A DNA stretch of 64,000 bases from Faecalibacter macacae (GCF_003687725.1 NZ_RDOJ01000016.1:1-64000); one strand, 5' to 3'; numbered from the stretch's first letter, positions 1 through 9,873 are shown. Translations and numbers: made by a program. The notes: generated by a model not told the origin, from the letters alone.

Positions 1-60
1 AGTTGGTAGAGCACAACACTTTTAATGTTGGGGTCCTGGGTTCGAGCCCCAGCCAGGTCA
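1..60 (+). tRNA. tRNA-Lys (anticodon TTT), 5' end cut off by the window
   Basis: The anticodon stem CAACA/TGTTG encloses the loop CTTTTAA, giving anticodon TTT (lysine). It is followed by a T-arm CTGGG-TTCGAGC-CCCAG and the 3' acceptor strand CCAGGTC plus discriminator A at position 60. The 5' acceptor strand and part of the D-arm lie before the window. No CCA is encoded after the discriminator base. A terminator hairpin follows directly. Confidence 0.93.
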
Positions 61-64
61 CAAT

Positions 65-93
65 AAGCCAAACAGTAATGTTTGGCTTTTTTT
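65..93 (+). terminator. Rho-independent terminator after tRNA-Lys
   Basis: A perfect 10-bp stem AAGCCAAACA/TGTTTGGCTT with a GTAA loop runs into seven T residues, 5 bases after the tRNA end. Confidence 0.85.
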
Positions 94-171
94 ATGCTCA
101 AAAAATTGAGTAAAAAATATTTGTAGCAATGTTTCTATCGATAGTATTGCTTAGAATTTGTTTATACGGTT

Positions 172-3100
172 ATGAAAAAGGAAAAAAAATCGATTTCAAA
201 AATGTATAAAGTTCTAAAAGGAACTGGAATTGCATTAAGTAGTTTAGCTTTGGGTTTATATGTATCACCTTATTTTTTTAAGGGTACAATTAATGAAGGT
301 ATCAAAGAAGTTGCAAATAATTATGTAAAAACAGAAGTCGAATTTGAGAATATAGATATTTCCTTTTTTAAACACTTCCCGAAACTTACAGTTACATTAG
401 AAAATTCTTCGATAAAAGCTTCTAATCCTTTTAAGAATGAGAATTTAATTGATGCGAAAGAAATTGCTTTAGGAGTTGATGTAAAGTCGTTATTTGCTGA
501 TAAAATTATCTTTAATGAATTGTATATTAATCAAGCAAATATTAATTTAAAGATAGATAGCTTAGGTCGTAATAATTACGATATTATATTTCCTTCTGAA
601 GAAGTTGAAAAAGATAATGAATCAGGAGTAGGATTGTCTTTAAATGATATTAAAATCAATGAATCAAATTTTATTTATAACGATCAATCGACTAAAGTTG
701 TATTGGATTTGAAAGGTTTTAATTATGATGGATTTTTAGATTTAAAAGATAATATTATAACGATAGACGCCGATACTGATATCAAGAATTCGTTATTTAA
801 ATTAGATAAAGATACTTATGTAAAAAATCTTCCGTTAAAAGGAAAAATTAAATCTACAATCGATTTAAATACACTTTCATTTGATTTTACGGATAATCAA
901 CTAGTGTTAGGGCAATTTCCTTTTTCTTTAAAAGGTTCATTAAAAATGCCTAACGAAAATAAGGTGTTTGATTTAAATATTTCTTCAGAAAAGAATGACT
1001 TAAAAACGATTCCTGCAGTTATTCCAGAAGCGTATCAAGAATGGGCAAAAGATATTGAAATGAAGGGAGTATCTTCAATTTTGTTTACGATGAAAGGAAT
1101 TATGAATTCGGAAATGAATCAAAATCCAGATATACATATTGAAGCAAAAATAGAAGATGGTTCTTTAAATTATAAGCAATCAAAAACTCCTATCGAAAGA
1201 TTAAATCTTACTTCAAGTATTGACTTGCCAGCTTTAAATCCGGATAAATTACGTGTTAAAGTTGATCAATTGGATTTTAAATTATTAAATGGATTAACAA
1301 AATCTAAGTTTACGTATTGGGCTGGTGCATCAATGTTTACTGAAGGAGAAATTGTGTCGAATATAGATTTAGAAGCTTTAAAAAATGCAACGGGTTTTAA
1401 GCAAATAGATACTAAAGGAGTATTAGAATTAGAAGGGAATTGGAAAGGTTCTATAGTTACAAATTCTAAAAATTCATTGATAAAAGTTCCGACTTTTTAC
1501 ATGAAATCAAATCTAAATAATGGTTATTTTAAAATGGCAGAAATGCCAGCTGCAATTGATCATATTAATTTTGATTTAGAAGTTTCCAATAAAGATGGCA
1601 ATTATGAAAATACATCTGTTTTAATTCATCAGATAGATGCAAAAGCGTTAGATAATTTTATTGAAGGAAAATTGAAAATTTCGAATTTAAAGAATTTTCC
1701 AATCGATGCTGATTTTAAAGCTAAAATGCATTTACAAGATATCTATAAAATTTATCCATTAACTGGAATTGATTTACGTGGTGATTTATTTGCACAAATG
1801 AAAGCGAAAGGAACATACGAACCAAATCGTAAAAAAGTTCCGGTAAGTAAATCAGTTTTTGTTTTGAAAAATGGGTATTTACGTTTCGAAGATTTACCAA
1901 ATTTACCATTAGAAAATATCAGTATTGAAACACATCTGAAAAGTGGTCGTGGTTCTTTTAGTGATTTGTCAGTTAAAATTTTACCAATTTCGTTTTCATT
2001 GGCAGGTAAACCTTTTACCATTAATGCAGATTTGAAAAACTTTAATAATTTAGATTATAGAGTTCATTCAAAAGGTCAAATTAAGTTGGGAGATATTTAT
2101 AAATTATTCCCGATAGAAGGTTTGGATGTTGATGGAATGATTACAGCTAATCTTGGTCTAAAGGGAAATAACGGAGCTGCACTAAATAATTTACAAAACA
2201 GAGGTTTCGTGAAATTGGAAAATATTACAATTAACACAAAGTATTTTCCAAGTAAATTTAAAATTAATACAGGAGATTTCAAGTTTAATGGAAATCAGTT
2301 GACATTCGAGAATGTTAAGGCAAGATATAAGCGAAATCAGTTTATTTTTGATGGAAATGTTTCAAATTACATCAATTATGCTTTAAAGGAAAACGAAACA
2401 TTAAAAGGTAATATTAACTTTAAAACATCAAAAGTTAATATTAACGATTTTATGCTTTTCAGTGGTGATGAAACTTCGAGTTCATCAGCTTCGAATGAAG
2501 GAGTTGTAATGTTGCCAAAAGACGTAGAATTAAATATTAATGGTAAAGCCAAAAAAGTATTATTTAATGATTTAGTTTTAGATAATTTCAATGGAAATTT
2601 AAATCTTAACAAAGGAAATTTATCCTTAAATACAACTCAGTTTAATATGATAGGTTCAACATTTAATATGAATGGAACTTATAGACCAATCAATGGTCGA
2701 AATGCTAAGTTTTCTTTTGATATTGATGCTAATAATTTTGATATTCAGCGTGCGTATAAAGAAATTACATTATTTAGAGAATTGGCAAGTGCAGCAGAAA
2801 ATGCGCATGGAAAAGTGTCGATGAATTATCATTTAGAAGGATATTTAGGTGCTGATATGTTTCCTCGTTTAAAAACCGTAAAAGGTGGTGGAGATATAAT
2901 GGTTGAAGATGTGCAATTTATGGGATTCAAAGTATTTAATACGGTTGCAGCTAAGACTTCGACAGATGCTTTACATGATGCTAAATTGAAAAATGTTAAG
3001 GTAAAGACGAAGATTGATAATAATGTACTTACGATTGAGCGAACAAAGTTTAAAGTAGCTGGTTTCAGACCAAGAATAGAAGGGCAGGTTACATTAGATG

Positions 3101-3309
3101 GTAATATGAATATTGGTATGCGTCTTGGTTTACCACCTTTTGGGATAATAGGTATTCCTATTAAAATTACTGGACCAGCTGATACTTTTGAAGTAGAAGT
3201 AGGTAAATACGAAAGAGAAGAATTATCTGAAACAGATGAGGAGAATTCTGAATTTCAGAAAACAATAGAAGAGGAGAAAGCGAAAGAACTTTTAAGTCAA
3301 CAGAAATAA
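172..3309 (+). CDS. AsmA-like family protein, large envelope protein
   Basis: This 1045-residue protein has one N-terminal membrane segment (about residues 16-35) followed by a long extracytoplasmic region made almost wholly of short beta-strand-like repeats. That is the signature of AsmA/TamB-type bridge proteins; the 'AsmA-like C-terminal region' seems to lie at about 800-1000 (GGDIMVEDVQFMGFKVFN, then a conserved GMRLGLPPFGIIGIPIKITG stretch). Family members are thought to form hydrophobic-groove bridges that move phospholipids between inner and outer membrane. The C-terminal tail is highly charged (EEEKAKE). It is a single-gene unit with its own terminator. Start chosen as the first ATG, giving a normal n-region of lysines before the membrane segment. 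Exact substrate is unknown. Confidence 0.8.
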   Translation: MKKEKKSISKMYKVLKGTGIALSSLALGLYVSPYFFKGTINEGIKEVANNYVKTEVEFENIDISFFKHFPKLTVTLENSSIKASNPFKNENLIDAKEIALGVDVKSLFADKIIFNELYINQANINLKIDSLGRNNYDIIFPSEEVEKDNESGVGLSLNDIKINESNFIYNDQSTKVVLDLKGFNYDGFLDLKDNIITIDADTDIKNSLFKLDKDTYVKNLPLKGKIKSTIDLNTLSFDFTDNQLVLGQFPFSLKGSLKMPNENKVFDLNISSEKNDLKTIPAVIPEAYQEWAKDIEMKGVSSILFTMKGIMNSEMNQNPDIHIEAKIEDGSLNYKQSKTPIERLNLTSSIDLPALNPDKLRVKVDQLDFKLLNGLTKSKFTYWAGASMFTEGEIVSNIDLEALKNATGFKQIDTKGVLELEGNWKGSIVTNSKNSLIKVPTFYMKSNLNNGYFKMAEMPAAIDHINFDLEVSNKDGNYENTSVLIHQIDAKALDNFIEGKLKISNLKNFPIDADFKAKMHLQDIYKIYPLTGIDLRGDLFAQMKAKGTYEPNRKKVPVSKSVFVLKNGYLRFEDLPNLPLENISIETHLKSGRGSFSDLSVKILPISFSLAGKPFTINADLKNFNNLDYRVHSKGQIKLGDIYKLFPIEGLDVDGMITANLGLKGNNGAALNNLQNRGFVKLENITINTKYFPSKFKINTGDFKFNGNQLTFENVKARYKRNQFIFDGNVSNYINYALKENETLKGNINFKTSKVNINDFMLFSGDETSSSSASNEGVVMLPKDVELNINGKAKKVLFNDLVLDNFNGNLNLNKGNLSLNTTQFNMIGSTFNMNGTYRPINGRNAKFSFDIDANNFDIQRAYKEITLFRELASAAENAHGKVSMNYHLEGYLGADMFPRLKTVKGGGDIMVEDVQFMGFKVFNTVAAKTSTDALHDAKLKNVKVKTKIDNNVLTIERTKFKVAGFRPRIEGQVTLDGNMNIGMRLGLPPFGIIGIPIKITGPADTFEVEVGKYEREELSETDEENSEFQKTIEEEKAKELLSQQK

Positions 3310-3310
3310 C

Positions 3311-3342
3311 AAAAAATCCTTCAATAATTTGAAGGATTTTTT
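3311..3342 (+). terminator. Rho-independent terminator after the AsmA-like gene
   Basis: A 14-bp stem made of AAAAAATCCTTCAA and its exact complement, with a TAAT loop and a run of T, begins right after the stop codon. Confidence 0.85.
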
Positions 3343-3644
3343 GTTATTTTCTATTTAGAAATTAATAATTCTATTCAATAATTCTATTCAATAATAGTAA
3401 ATATTAAAATTCTGCAAAAAAAAAAATGAAAATTCTGTTATAATAACTAAATATTTGGTACTAAATGACAATAGAATCATTATTAAGTTTTAAAATATGA
3501 TTATAAAATTGAATTTACATTAGTCAATCTTTAAAAAAGGGAATGATTTTCTAAAAACAATTCACAAAATTTACGTTTTTCCAAATATACTTTAGATTTG
3601 TTTAAATAAAATCAAATACATAGTAATAAAAAATAATTTTATCG
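3343..3644. other. Gene-free AT-rich stretch before typA
   Basis: About 300 bases without a credible ORF. It holds a two-copy 13-bp tandem repeat (3364-3389) and a second possible -7 box TAGATTTG at 3593-3600, which could be an additional upstream promoter for typA. Nothing else is recognisable. Confidence 0.5.
3364..3389 (+). repeat. Two-copy 13-bp tandem repeat
   Basis: AATAATTCTATTC occurs twice head to tail, followed by a partial third copy (AATAAT). It probably arose by slippage in AT-rich DNA. No function is evident. Confidence 0.7.
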
Positions 3645-3652
3645 TAAATTTG
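3645..3652 (+). promoter_or_regulatory. Candidate Bacteroidota -7 box of typA
   Basis: TAAATTTG matches the Bacteroidota -7 consensus TAnnTTTG and lies 18 bases before the typA ATG, implying a very short leader. No good -33 TTG is visible at the usual spacing, so the support is the -7 box and its position only. Confidence 0.5.
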
Positions 3653-3670
3653 CACCCATAATTTTCAAGG

Positions 3671-5476
3671 ATGCAAAACATTAGAAATATTGCGATTATC
3701 GCACACGTTGACCACGGTAAAACGACGTTGGTTGATAAAATTCTTCACTCTGGAAACGTTTTTAGAGAAAACCAAGAGTCTGGAGAGTTGATTATGGATA
3801 ACAACGATATCGAGCGTGAAAGAGGGATTACAATCTTCTCTAAAAATGCTTCGGTTATGTACAAAGATGTTAAAATCAACGTTATCGATACTCCTGGCCA
3901 CGCGGATTTCGGTGGAGAAGTAGAGCGTGTATTGAAAATGGCTGATGGAGTTATCTTATTAGTTGATGCTTTTGAGGGACCAATGCCTCAAACTCGTTTC
4001 GTATTAGGAAAAGCGTTAGAATTAGGATTAAAACCATTAGTAGTTATTAATAAAGTTGATAAAGAAAACTGTCGTCCTGATGAGGTTTACGATAAAGTAT
4101 TCGAATTATTCTTCAACTTAGATGCTACAGAAGAGCAATTAGATTTCCCAGCATATTACGGATCATCTAAACAAGGATGGTTTAATACAGAAAATGTTCG
4201 TACAGAAAATATCTTACCATTAATGGACGGTATTTTAGAGCACGTTCCAGCTCCAGAGGCTCACGAAGGTGAATTACAAATGCAAATTACTTCTTTAGAT
4301 TATTCTAAATTCTTAGGACGTATCGCAGTTGGTAAAGTTACTCGTGGTGTTATTAAAGAAGGAGATTGGGTTGCTTTAGCTAAGCCTGACGGAACAGCTA
4401 AAAAACAAAAAGTAAAAGAAATCTATACTTTCTCTGGTTTAGGTAAAGTAAAAGCTACAGAAGTAAAAGCAGGTGATATCTGTGCTGTAGTTGGTATCGA
4501 CGGTTTCCAAATTGGAGATACTATCGCTGACGCTGAAAACCCAGAAGCATTACCAGTAATGCACATCGATGAGCCAACTATGAACATGTCATTTGGTATC
4601 AATAACTCTCCATTCTTTGGTAAAGATGGTAAATTCGTTACTTCTCGTCACTTAGTTGATCGTTTAACTGACGAATTAGAGCGTAACTTAGCTTTACGTG
4701 TTGAGCCAACTTCAGATTCAAATACTCAATTAGTTTACGGACGTGGTATCATGCACTTATCTGTATTAATCGAGACTATGCGTCGTGAAGGATATGAGTT
4801 AACAGTTGGACAACCACAAGTTATCTTCAAAGAAATTGACGGTGTTAAATGTGAGCCATACGAAACATTAGTAATTGATGTTCCAGATGATTACTCTTCT
4901 AAAGCAATTGACTTAGTAACTCAACGTAAAGGTGATTTATTAGTTATGGAAGCGAAAGAAGGTATGCAACACTTAGAGTTCGAAATTCCATCTCGTGGAT
5001 TAATCGGATTACGTTCTTTAATGTTAACTTCTACTGCAGGTGAGGCTGTAATGGCACACAACTTCTTAGAGTACAAACCATTCAAAGGAGCTATCGCTGG
5101 ACGTTCTGCAGGAGTTATTATCTCTAAAGATCAAGGAACTTCAACTCCTTACTCTATCGATAAATTACAAGATCGTGGTAAATTCTTTATCGAGCCAGGT
5201 GAAGAGGTTTATGAAGGTATGATCGTAGGTGAGCACTCTCGTAACAACGACTTAGTTGTAAACGTTATTGAAGCTAAGAAATTAAACAATATCCGTGCAG
5301 CTGGTAAAGACGATTCATCTTCTATCGCTCCTAAAATCGAAATGACTTTAGAAGAATGTATGGAGTACATCCAAGCTGATGAATGTATCGAGGTTACACC
5401 AAACTTCATCCGTTTACGTAAGATTCACTTAAAAGAAACTGATCGTAAGCGTTACGAAAAATCAATGGGAGCATAA
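3671..5476 (+). CDS. typA: Translational GTPase TypA/BipA
   Basis: A 601-residue ribosome-associated GTPase of the EF-G superfamily, involved in 50S assembly and growth under stress or cold. G1 (AHVDHGKTT) lies at residues 11-19, G3 (DTPGH) at 73-77 and G4 (NKVD) at 127-130, all intact. The EF-Tu-like domain 2, the EF-G domain III/V regions and the BipA-specific C-terminal domain follow, and the length is normal for the family. Codon use is strongly biased (GGT, CGT, TTA), as expected of a well-expressed gene. It is monocistronic, with a terminator about 25 bases after the stop. The ATG start puts G1 at the usual distance from the N-terminus. Confidence 0.97.
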   Translation: MQNIRNIAIIAHVDHGKTTLVDKILHSGNVFRENQESGELIMDNNDIERERGITIFSKNASVMYKDVKINVIDTPGHADFGGEVERVLKMADGVILLVDAFEGPMPQTRFVLGKALELGLKPLVVINKVDKENCRPDEVYDKVFELFFNLDATEEQLDFPAYYGSSKQGWFNTENVRTENILPLMDGILEHVPAPEAHEGELQMQITSLDYSKFLGRIAVGKVTRGVIKEGDWVALAKPDGTAKKQKVKEIYTFSGLGKVKATEVKAGDICAVVGIDGFQIGDTIADAENPEALPVMHIDEPTMNMSFGINNSPFFGKDGKFVTSRHLVDRLTDELERNLALRVEPTSDSNTQLVYGRGIMHLSVLIETMRREGYELTVGQPQVIFKEIDGVKCEPYETLVIDVPDDYSSKAIDLVTQRKGDLLVMEAKEGMQHLEFEIPSRGLIGLRSLMLTSTAGEAVMAHNFLEYKPFKGAIAGRSAGVIISKDQGTSTPYSIDKLQDRGKFFIEPGEEVYEGMIVGEHSRNNDLVVNVIEAKKLNNIRAAGKDDSSSIAPKIEMTLEECMEYIQADECIEVTPNFIRLRKIHLKETDRKRYEKSMGA

Positions 5477-5499
5477 TCTTACAAGATTTTATATATTTT

Positions 5500-5531
5500 A
5501 AAGCTCGAATCGAAAGATTCGGGCTTTTTTT
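5500..5531 (+). terminator. Rho-independent terminator after typA
   Basis: AAGCTCGAATC pairs with GATTCGGGCTT (one T-G wobble) around a GAAA loop, followed by seven T residues. Confidence 0.85.
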
Positions 5532-5562
5532 ATATCTTGGAATTAACTTAAAATTCATCAAG

Positions 5563-6696
5563 ATGAAATATTTACTTTTAGTATTTAGTTGTTTATTTTC
5601 CATTAATTTATTAGCACAATTACAGATTACTGGAGTTGTTAAAAATGAAGATGGAAATCCCATACAAGCTGCAAAAGTATACATTGACGGATCAACATAT
5701 TCTACATTTACTAATGTTAACGGTGAATTTTTATTCAATCTTCCTATCCGAAATTATCAATTAATTGTTACTAAAGAACTTTATGATAATTCATTTATTA
5801 CAATCAATTCTTCTACAAAATATCCTTTGCAAATTACGTTAAAAGTTGAGAATATTAATTTGCAAGAAACTGTTGTTTCTCCAATTTCTAAAGAAGATAG
5901 AAAGTATTATTTAAGTCTATTTAAACAATATTTTTTAGGTCGAGAAATTGCTGCAAAACATTGTAAAATTCTGAATGAAGACGATATTAGATTCAATTAT
6001 GATAAGAATGAAAGAATTTTAAAAGCATCAGCAAGAAAACCACTTATATTAAAGAATAATTATTTAGGTTATGAGGTGGAATATGATTTAATTGATTTTG
6101 ATTTAAACTTTAAAACCAATTATGTTTTAGTAATTGGAACATCAAATTTTAAAGAGATAAAAGGTAATCAATCAACAATTAATAAATGGAATAAAAATAG
6201 GAAGGAGGCTTATTTAGGAAGTGTAGAACATTTTGTGAAAAGTGTTTATGAAAATAAAATTCAAGAAAACGGATTTGAATTAAAACGTTTAATTAGGCAA
6301 GAAAATCCTGCATATATAAAGTATAAAGAAGAATTAGATAATTCTTTGGTAAAAACTTTTAATGGGCCTGTTCCACCAAAAATTATCACTTATTTAATCA
6401 ATCAACCTGTTCTAATTGATAGTATTAGGATGCAAAAAAATGATCAAAAATTCCTTGATTTTGATGGCTTTTACTCGGTTGAATTTAAAAAAGCAAAGGA
6501 AGATTTAGAATTTGTTCAAAAATATAGGAAAACAAGTTTAGTAGGTAATCAACTGTCTATTTTTAGTTTGAATCAACCATTACAAATTTTTCCAGATGGA
6601 AGTTATCAAAGTCCAGAAGATATTATTGTTGAAGAGTATTGGAGCTTTAAGAAAATAGCAGATTTATTGCCTTTAGATTATATTATGTCAGAATAA
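5563..6696 (+). CDS. Secreted protein with a carboxypeptidase-regulatory-like N-terminal domain
   Basis: A 377-residue exported protein. The signal peptide ends around residue 19 (LLAQ). A carboxypeptidase-regulatory-like beta-sandwich covers about 20-100 (ITGVVKNEDGNPIQAAKVYI, then TNVNGEFLFNLP). This domain is common at the N-terminus of Bacteroidota surface proteins and TonB-dependent receptors. The remaining 270 residues have no motif I recognise, and there is no T9SS C-terminal domain. The gene stands alone between two terminators. It may be a periplasmic or outer-membrane-associated protein of unknown function. Confidence 0.8.
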   Translation: MKYLLLVFSCLFSINLLAQLQITGVVKNEDGNPIQAAKVYIDGSTYSTFTNVNGEFLFNLPIRNYQLIVTKELYDNSFITINSSTKYPLQITLKVENINLQETVVSPISKEDRKYYLSLFKQYFLGREIAAKHCKILNEDDIRFNYDKNERILKASARKPLILKNNYLGYEVEYDLIDFDLNFKTNYVLVIGTSNFKEIKGNQSTINKWNKNRKEAYLGSVEHFVKSVYENKIQENGFELKRLIRQENPAYIKYKEELDNSLVKTFNGPVPPKIITYLINQPVLIDSIRMQKNDQKFLDFDGFYSVEFKKAKEDLEFVQKYRKTSLVGNQLSIFSLNQPLQIFPDGSYQSPEDIIVEEYWSFKKIADLLPLDYIMSE

Positions 6697-6723
6697 ACGG
6701 GAGCAATTATGTTCCCGTTTTTT
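6695..6723. terminator. Terminator between converging genes
   Basis: AAACGGGA pairs with TCCCGTTT, ending in six T on the plus strand. It overlaps the stop codon of the plus-strand gene and lies just beyond the end of the minus-strand gene at 6732. Confidence 0.75.
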
Positions 6724-6731
6724 ATTGAATT

Positions 6732-7040
6732 TTATTTTGATTGAAGTTCACGTATCGCAAAATTTAATTCCTGTTGCGAAGCGCCATATTCTATTATTTC
6801 ACCTTCGTTTTTATATTTAGAAAGATTAAATCCTTCTTCGATATCATTATACCAAATTACCCAATTTTTATATTTAGCTACTACCCAGAAATTTTCAGTG
6901 AAAACATCATTGCAAGTCCATATTTCTGGAGAAATTTTTATCTGATTCCATAATTTATCCTCTTTTGTATCTAAAACTTGTTCAGCCATAAAAAGCTCCA
7001 TCATCAAATCCTTTTTAGGAAAAGCACACCATTTATCCAT
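6732..7040 (-). CDS. Conserved small hypothetical protein
   Basis: A 102-residue protein, rich in Trp and acidic residues, with no signal peptide or membrane segment. I do not recognise the family. It begins 4 bases after the stop of the upstream T9SS-exported protein gene on the same strand, so the two are probably co-transcribed and translationally close. The compact acidic make-up suggests a cytoplasmic protein, which makes a direct role with the exported neighbour uncertain. Confidence 0.65.
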   Translation of the reverse strand: MDKWCAFPKKDLMMELFMAEQVLDTKEDKLWNQIKISPEIWTCNDVFTENFWVVAKYKNWVIWYNDIEEGFNLSKYKNEGEIIEYGASQQELNFAIRELQSK

Positions 7041-7044
7041 TACA

Positions 7045-9321
7045 CTATTTACTTATTACTAAAATCCAATTCGTTTGTTTTATGATTTTTTCAGATCCTG
7101 GTTCCCTAAATTCTAACGTATACCAATAACTTCCTGAAGCTACTTTTTTACCATTAAAAGTTCCATCCCAAATGTAATTATTAGAAGGAGAACCATCAAA
7201 AATAATCTTTCCAAATCGATCAAAAACTTGAAATTTTGGATTCAATTTATACATTAAATCTGAATAATCTAAAACATCATTGATACCATCATTATTAGGC
7301 GAAATAAAATTAACCATATTTACAATAGCGAAATCTTCGGAAACTGGATTACATTCACTTGAAGATTTTACCGAAACCGTGTGATTTCCAATGCCTACAT
7401 TATAAAATATATTTGAAGATTGATAAGGTCCATTATCTAATGCATATAAATAATTTGCAGTCGGATTTGTAACCGTAACTGTAACCGTTGTTCCTGTAAC
7501 AATTACATTTTCTATGATTGGATTTTCAGCTGCGTGTACTATTACTTCCTGGGTGTAAAAACAACCATTAAATTCTAATCGAACGTGATACGTTCCGACA
7601 GGAACATTTGTAATAATTTGAGATGTTGAGCCATTATGTAACCATAAATAAGAATCGAAACCTGAACCAGCATTTAAAGTAGTCGTGGCACCTTCGCAGA
7701 TTGTTTGGTCTACTAATGTTTCTGAACGTTTAGCTTGTTTTAATTTGAATGAAATTGAAGTAAAATTATCACATAAATCAACTTGTGAAAAACGTACAAA
7801 ATAAGTTGTATCTCCAGTTAATATTTGTTGTTCACTAATTGGATTTATATTGTTTCGTGCATCAGATTCTGTTGCAAAAAAACGATAATTATCATTGATA
7901 TTTGGAATAAAACCAAGATAATCTTCAAGATTAATCGTTTCTTGATGATCTAATAAATCATCACAAATATCGATTGTTGGTATTGGGTTGACTGAACTTA
8001 AAGTTTTTTTAGTAAATATAATTGGATAAAATACAGATGGACAACGATCCGTAATAATAGCAACAAAAATGGTTTTGGTACGATCTGTTGTTGTGAAATT
8101 TAATTGTTGAATTTCATTTCGATTTGCTTCTGCATCAGCCAGTGTATTAAAATACTTCATTTGAACAGTGTTCGTATTCGCAAGGATTTGATTATTGAAA
8201 TCAGCTAAATTAAGCGAAACAACACCATCTAAATCCTCATCACAAAACTCGAAATTAGTTTGTAATAGATTTAAACTTGAATAATATTCTATTCTTCTTT
8301 CAGCAGTAATTGTACAACCTGAATGTAAGGAAATTTCGACTTTATAATTTCCAGGAGAATTAACAGTATATGTTGCATTTGTAGCTCCAATAATTTCTAC
8401 ATTATCCTTGAACCATTTATAAGAAGTTGCATTAGCAGTCGTAGCATCTAAAATTGTTGTTTCACCAAGGCAAAGTGCATTATTAGTTGCCACTAATAAA
8501 TCGTCACCAATGTCTTTACCACCCGAAAAACTTCCTGCCTTTAAGAAAACCCCAGAATCATACAATCCATTTCCTTGATCGGCAATAACCAATTTGATAT
8601 GATATTTTTTACCAGGTGTAATATTTGCAACCGCATTTAGAACAACAGTTTCACCATTAAAATTTGTAGCAGAGTTTCCAATATTAAATTGACCAAAATA
8701 TTGCGAATTGATAGGAGAACACAAACCTCCATTCCCGAAAATAGTTAAGACAGAAACAGGAATTGATGTATTAGGAATTACTGCAATATTTTGATAATCA
8801 TCTCTGGAATCAACTTCTTTGATTAAGAAAGCAAAACCGTCTGTATAACCACAACGGCCTTCGGCAGCGGTACGTAAATATTGTTCTGAAGCAAAAATAT
8901 ATTCAAAATTAATACGATCGTCTTGGTGCGAAATAAAATCAAATTCTAAAATTGTAGCATCTAATGTATTTCTAATTTCTAAAGCTTCTTCCAAATCACG
9001 ATTGCCTTCCCAATTATTCGCAGTAAAGCTTTGTAAATAATTGTTAGGACCAACAGCACCGTTTAGATTTCCTGTAGATAAAAGTATACCATTTTCTAAA
9101 GGAAAATTAGACGTTCCTTTTTCAAAATAACCATAGCTGATGTTGGTAGAATTATTAAAACCTGTAATTTCTATCGAGCGTTCATCAACCTCTATACAAT
9201 CAGATCCAAGAAAAATATCTTTCACTAATTGTGTAGGTGTAAAACTTCTATCTACACGTATATATTGTGCGTTTATAATGGTTGTTACAAGTAAACAAAA
9301 TATAGATAAAATCTTCTGCAT
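7045..9321 (-). CDS. Choice-of-anchor L domain protein with T9SS type B sorting domain
   Basis: A 758-residue exported protein. The signal peptide ends at about residue 18 (INAQ). A choice-of-anchor L domain covers about 30-260 (ISYGYFEKGTSNFP, GILLSTGNL, FEYIFASEQY). Immunoglobulin-like segments follow (CLGETTILDA, then TICEGATTTLNAG). The last about 85 residues are the gliding-motility-associated C-terminal domain (type B): FISPNNDGINDVLD, FQVFDRFGKIIFDG, WDGTFNGKKVASGSYWYTL. That domain directs export through the type IX system and surface anchoring. The protein is probably a cell-surface adhesin-like factor. A TAACTTTG box lies upstream. Confidence 0.9.
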   Translation of the reverse strand: MQKILSIFCLLVTTIINAQYIRVDRSFTPTQLVKDIFLGSDCIEVDERSIEITGFNNSTNISYGYFEKGTSNFPLENGILLSTGNLNGAVGPNNYLQSFTANNWEGNRDLEEALEIRNTLDATILEFDFISHQDDRINFEYIFASEQYLRTAAEGRCGYTDGFAFLIKEVDSRDDYQNIAVIPNTSIPVSVLTIFGNGGLCSPINSQYFGQFNIGNSATNFNGETVVLNAVANITPGKKYHIKLVIADQGNGLYDSGVFLKAGSFSGGKDIGDDLLVATNNALCLGETTILDATTANATSYKWFKDNVEIIGATNATYTVNSPGNYKVEISLHSGCTITAERRIEYYSSLNLLQTNFEFCDEDLDGVVSLNLADFNNQILANTNTVQMKYFNTLADAEANRNEIQQLNFTTTDRTKTIFVAIITDRCPSVFYPIIFTKKTLSSVNPIPTIDICDDLLDHQETINLEDYLGFIPNINDNYRFFATESDARNNINPISEQQILTGDTTYFVRFSQVDLCDNFTSISFKLKQAKRSETLVDQTICEGATTTLNAGSGFDSYLWLHNGSTSQIITNVPVGTYHVRLEFNGCFYTQEVIVHAAENPIIENVIVTGTTVTVTVTNPTANYLYALDNGPYQSSNIFYNVGIGNHTVSVKSSSECNPVSEDFAIVNMVNFISPNNDGINDVLDYSDLMYKLNPKFQVFDRFGKIIFDGSPSNNYIWDGTFNGKKVASGSYWYTLEFREPGSEKIIKQTNWILVISK

Positions 9322-9339
9322 TAAGTATGAAATAGTTTA

Positions 9340-9347
9340 CAAAGTTA
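9340..9347 (-). promoter_or_regulatory. Candidate -7 box of the T9SS cargo gene
   Basis: On the minus strand TAACTTTG matches TAnnTTTG, 18 bases before the ATG at 9321. No convincing -33 element is visible. Confidence 0.45.
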
Positions 9348-9404
9348 CTTTATTTTGAAAATATTATCCTATTGTAATTCAGTTAAATATATTGAGGTTA
9401 ATGC

Positions 9405-9436
9405 AGAAAAAAGCACCTCAATTACTTGAGGTGCTT
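9405..9436 (-). terminator. Rho-independent terminator after the SRPBCC gene
   Basis: AAGCACCTCAA and its exact complement TTGAGGTGCTT enclose a TTAC loop. The A-run at the left end is the U-tract for minus-strand transcription coming from the gene ending at 9460. Confidence 0.8.
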
Positions 9437-9459
9437 ATATTTTTTCTAATCCAAATGGA

Positions 9460-9855
9460 TTATATTTTTCCTAAATTTTCAGAAATTGTTTGGATAAAAG
9501 AAGTTAATGGACCTTTTGCCATCATTTCAATCATCATGTTAAATTTTCCGTCAAAATCTAATTGTACATCAGAAGTTGCGTCATCAACCGCATCGATGTT
9601 AATAGTTAAAGTATAATCGAAAGCCGGAGCCGGAGATTCGAAAACGATTTGTGAGGGTTCATTCATTTCTTTTAAACGCATTCCAACTTTTGGTAAAGCA
9701 CCAACACCAACAGTAAATCCTTTTCCAGACTCATGTATTTCAAAAGATTTCGTATCAGCAGGCATCAATTGCTCGTAGTTTTGCATATCTAATAAGAAAT
9801 CGTATGCTTCTTTTTGATTTTTAGAGAAGCGTACTTTATTTGTATTTACCTTCAT
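9460..9855 (-). CDS. SRPBCC family protein
   Basis: A 131-residue cytoplasmic protein with the layout of the START/polyketide-cyclase-like SRPBCC fold: an N-terminal strand (KVRFSKNQKEAYDFLLDMQNY), a central sheet (VGMRLKEMNEPSQIVFESP) and a C-terminal amphipathic helix (MIEMMAKGPLTSFIQTISENLG). Such small SRPBCC proteins bind hydrophobic ligands. The ligand here is unknown. The gene is divergent from the Nudix gene, the two starts being only about 40 bases apart, so their promoters must interlock. Confidence 0.8.
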   Translation of the reverse strand: MKVNTNKVRFSKNQKEAYDFLLDMQNYEQLMPADTKSFEIHESGKGFTVGVGALPKVGMRLKEMNEPSQIVFESPAPAFDYTLTINIDAVDDATSDVQLDFDGKFNMMIEMMAKGPLTSFIQTISENLGKI

Positions 9856-9873
9856 ATTCCTGTGAGTTTTTTA

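Noticed and set aside
5406-5738. 110-residue minus-strand frame across the typA end and the next gene
   Set aside because: It spans a terminator and two real genes on the other strand and has no signal, motif or sensible composition.
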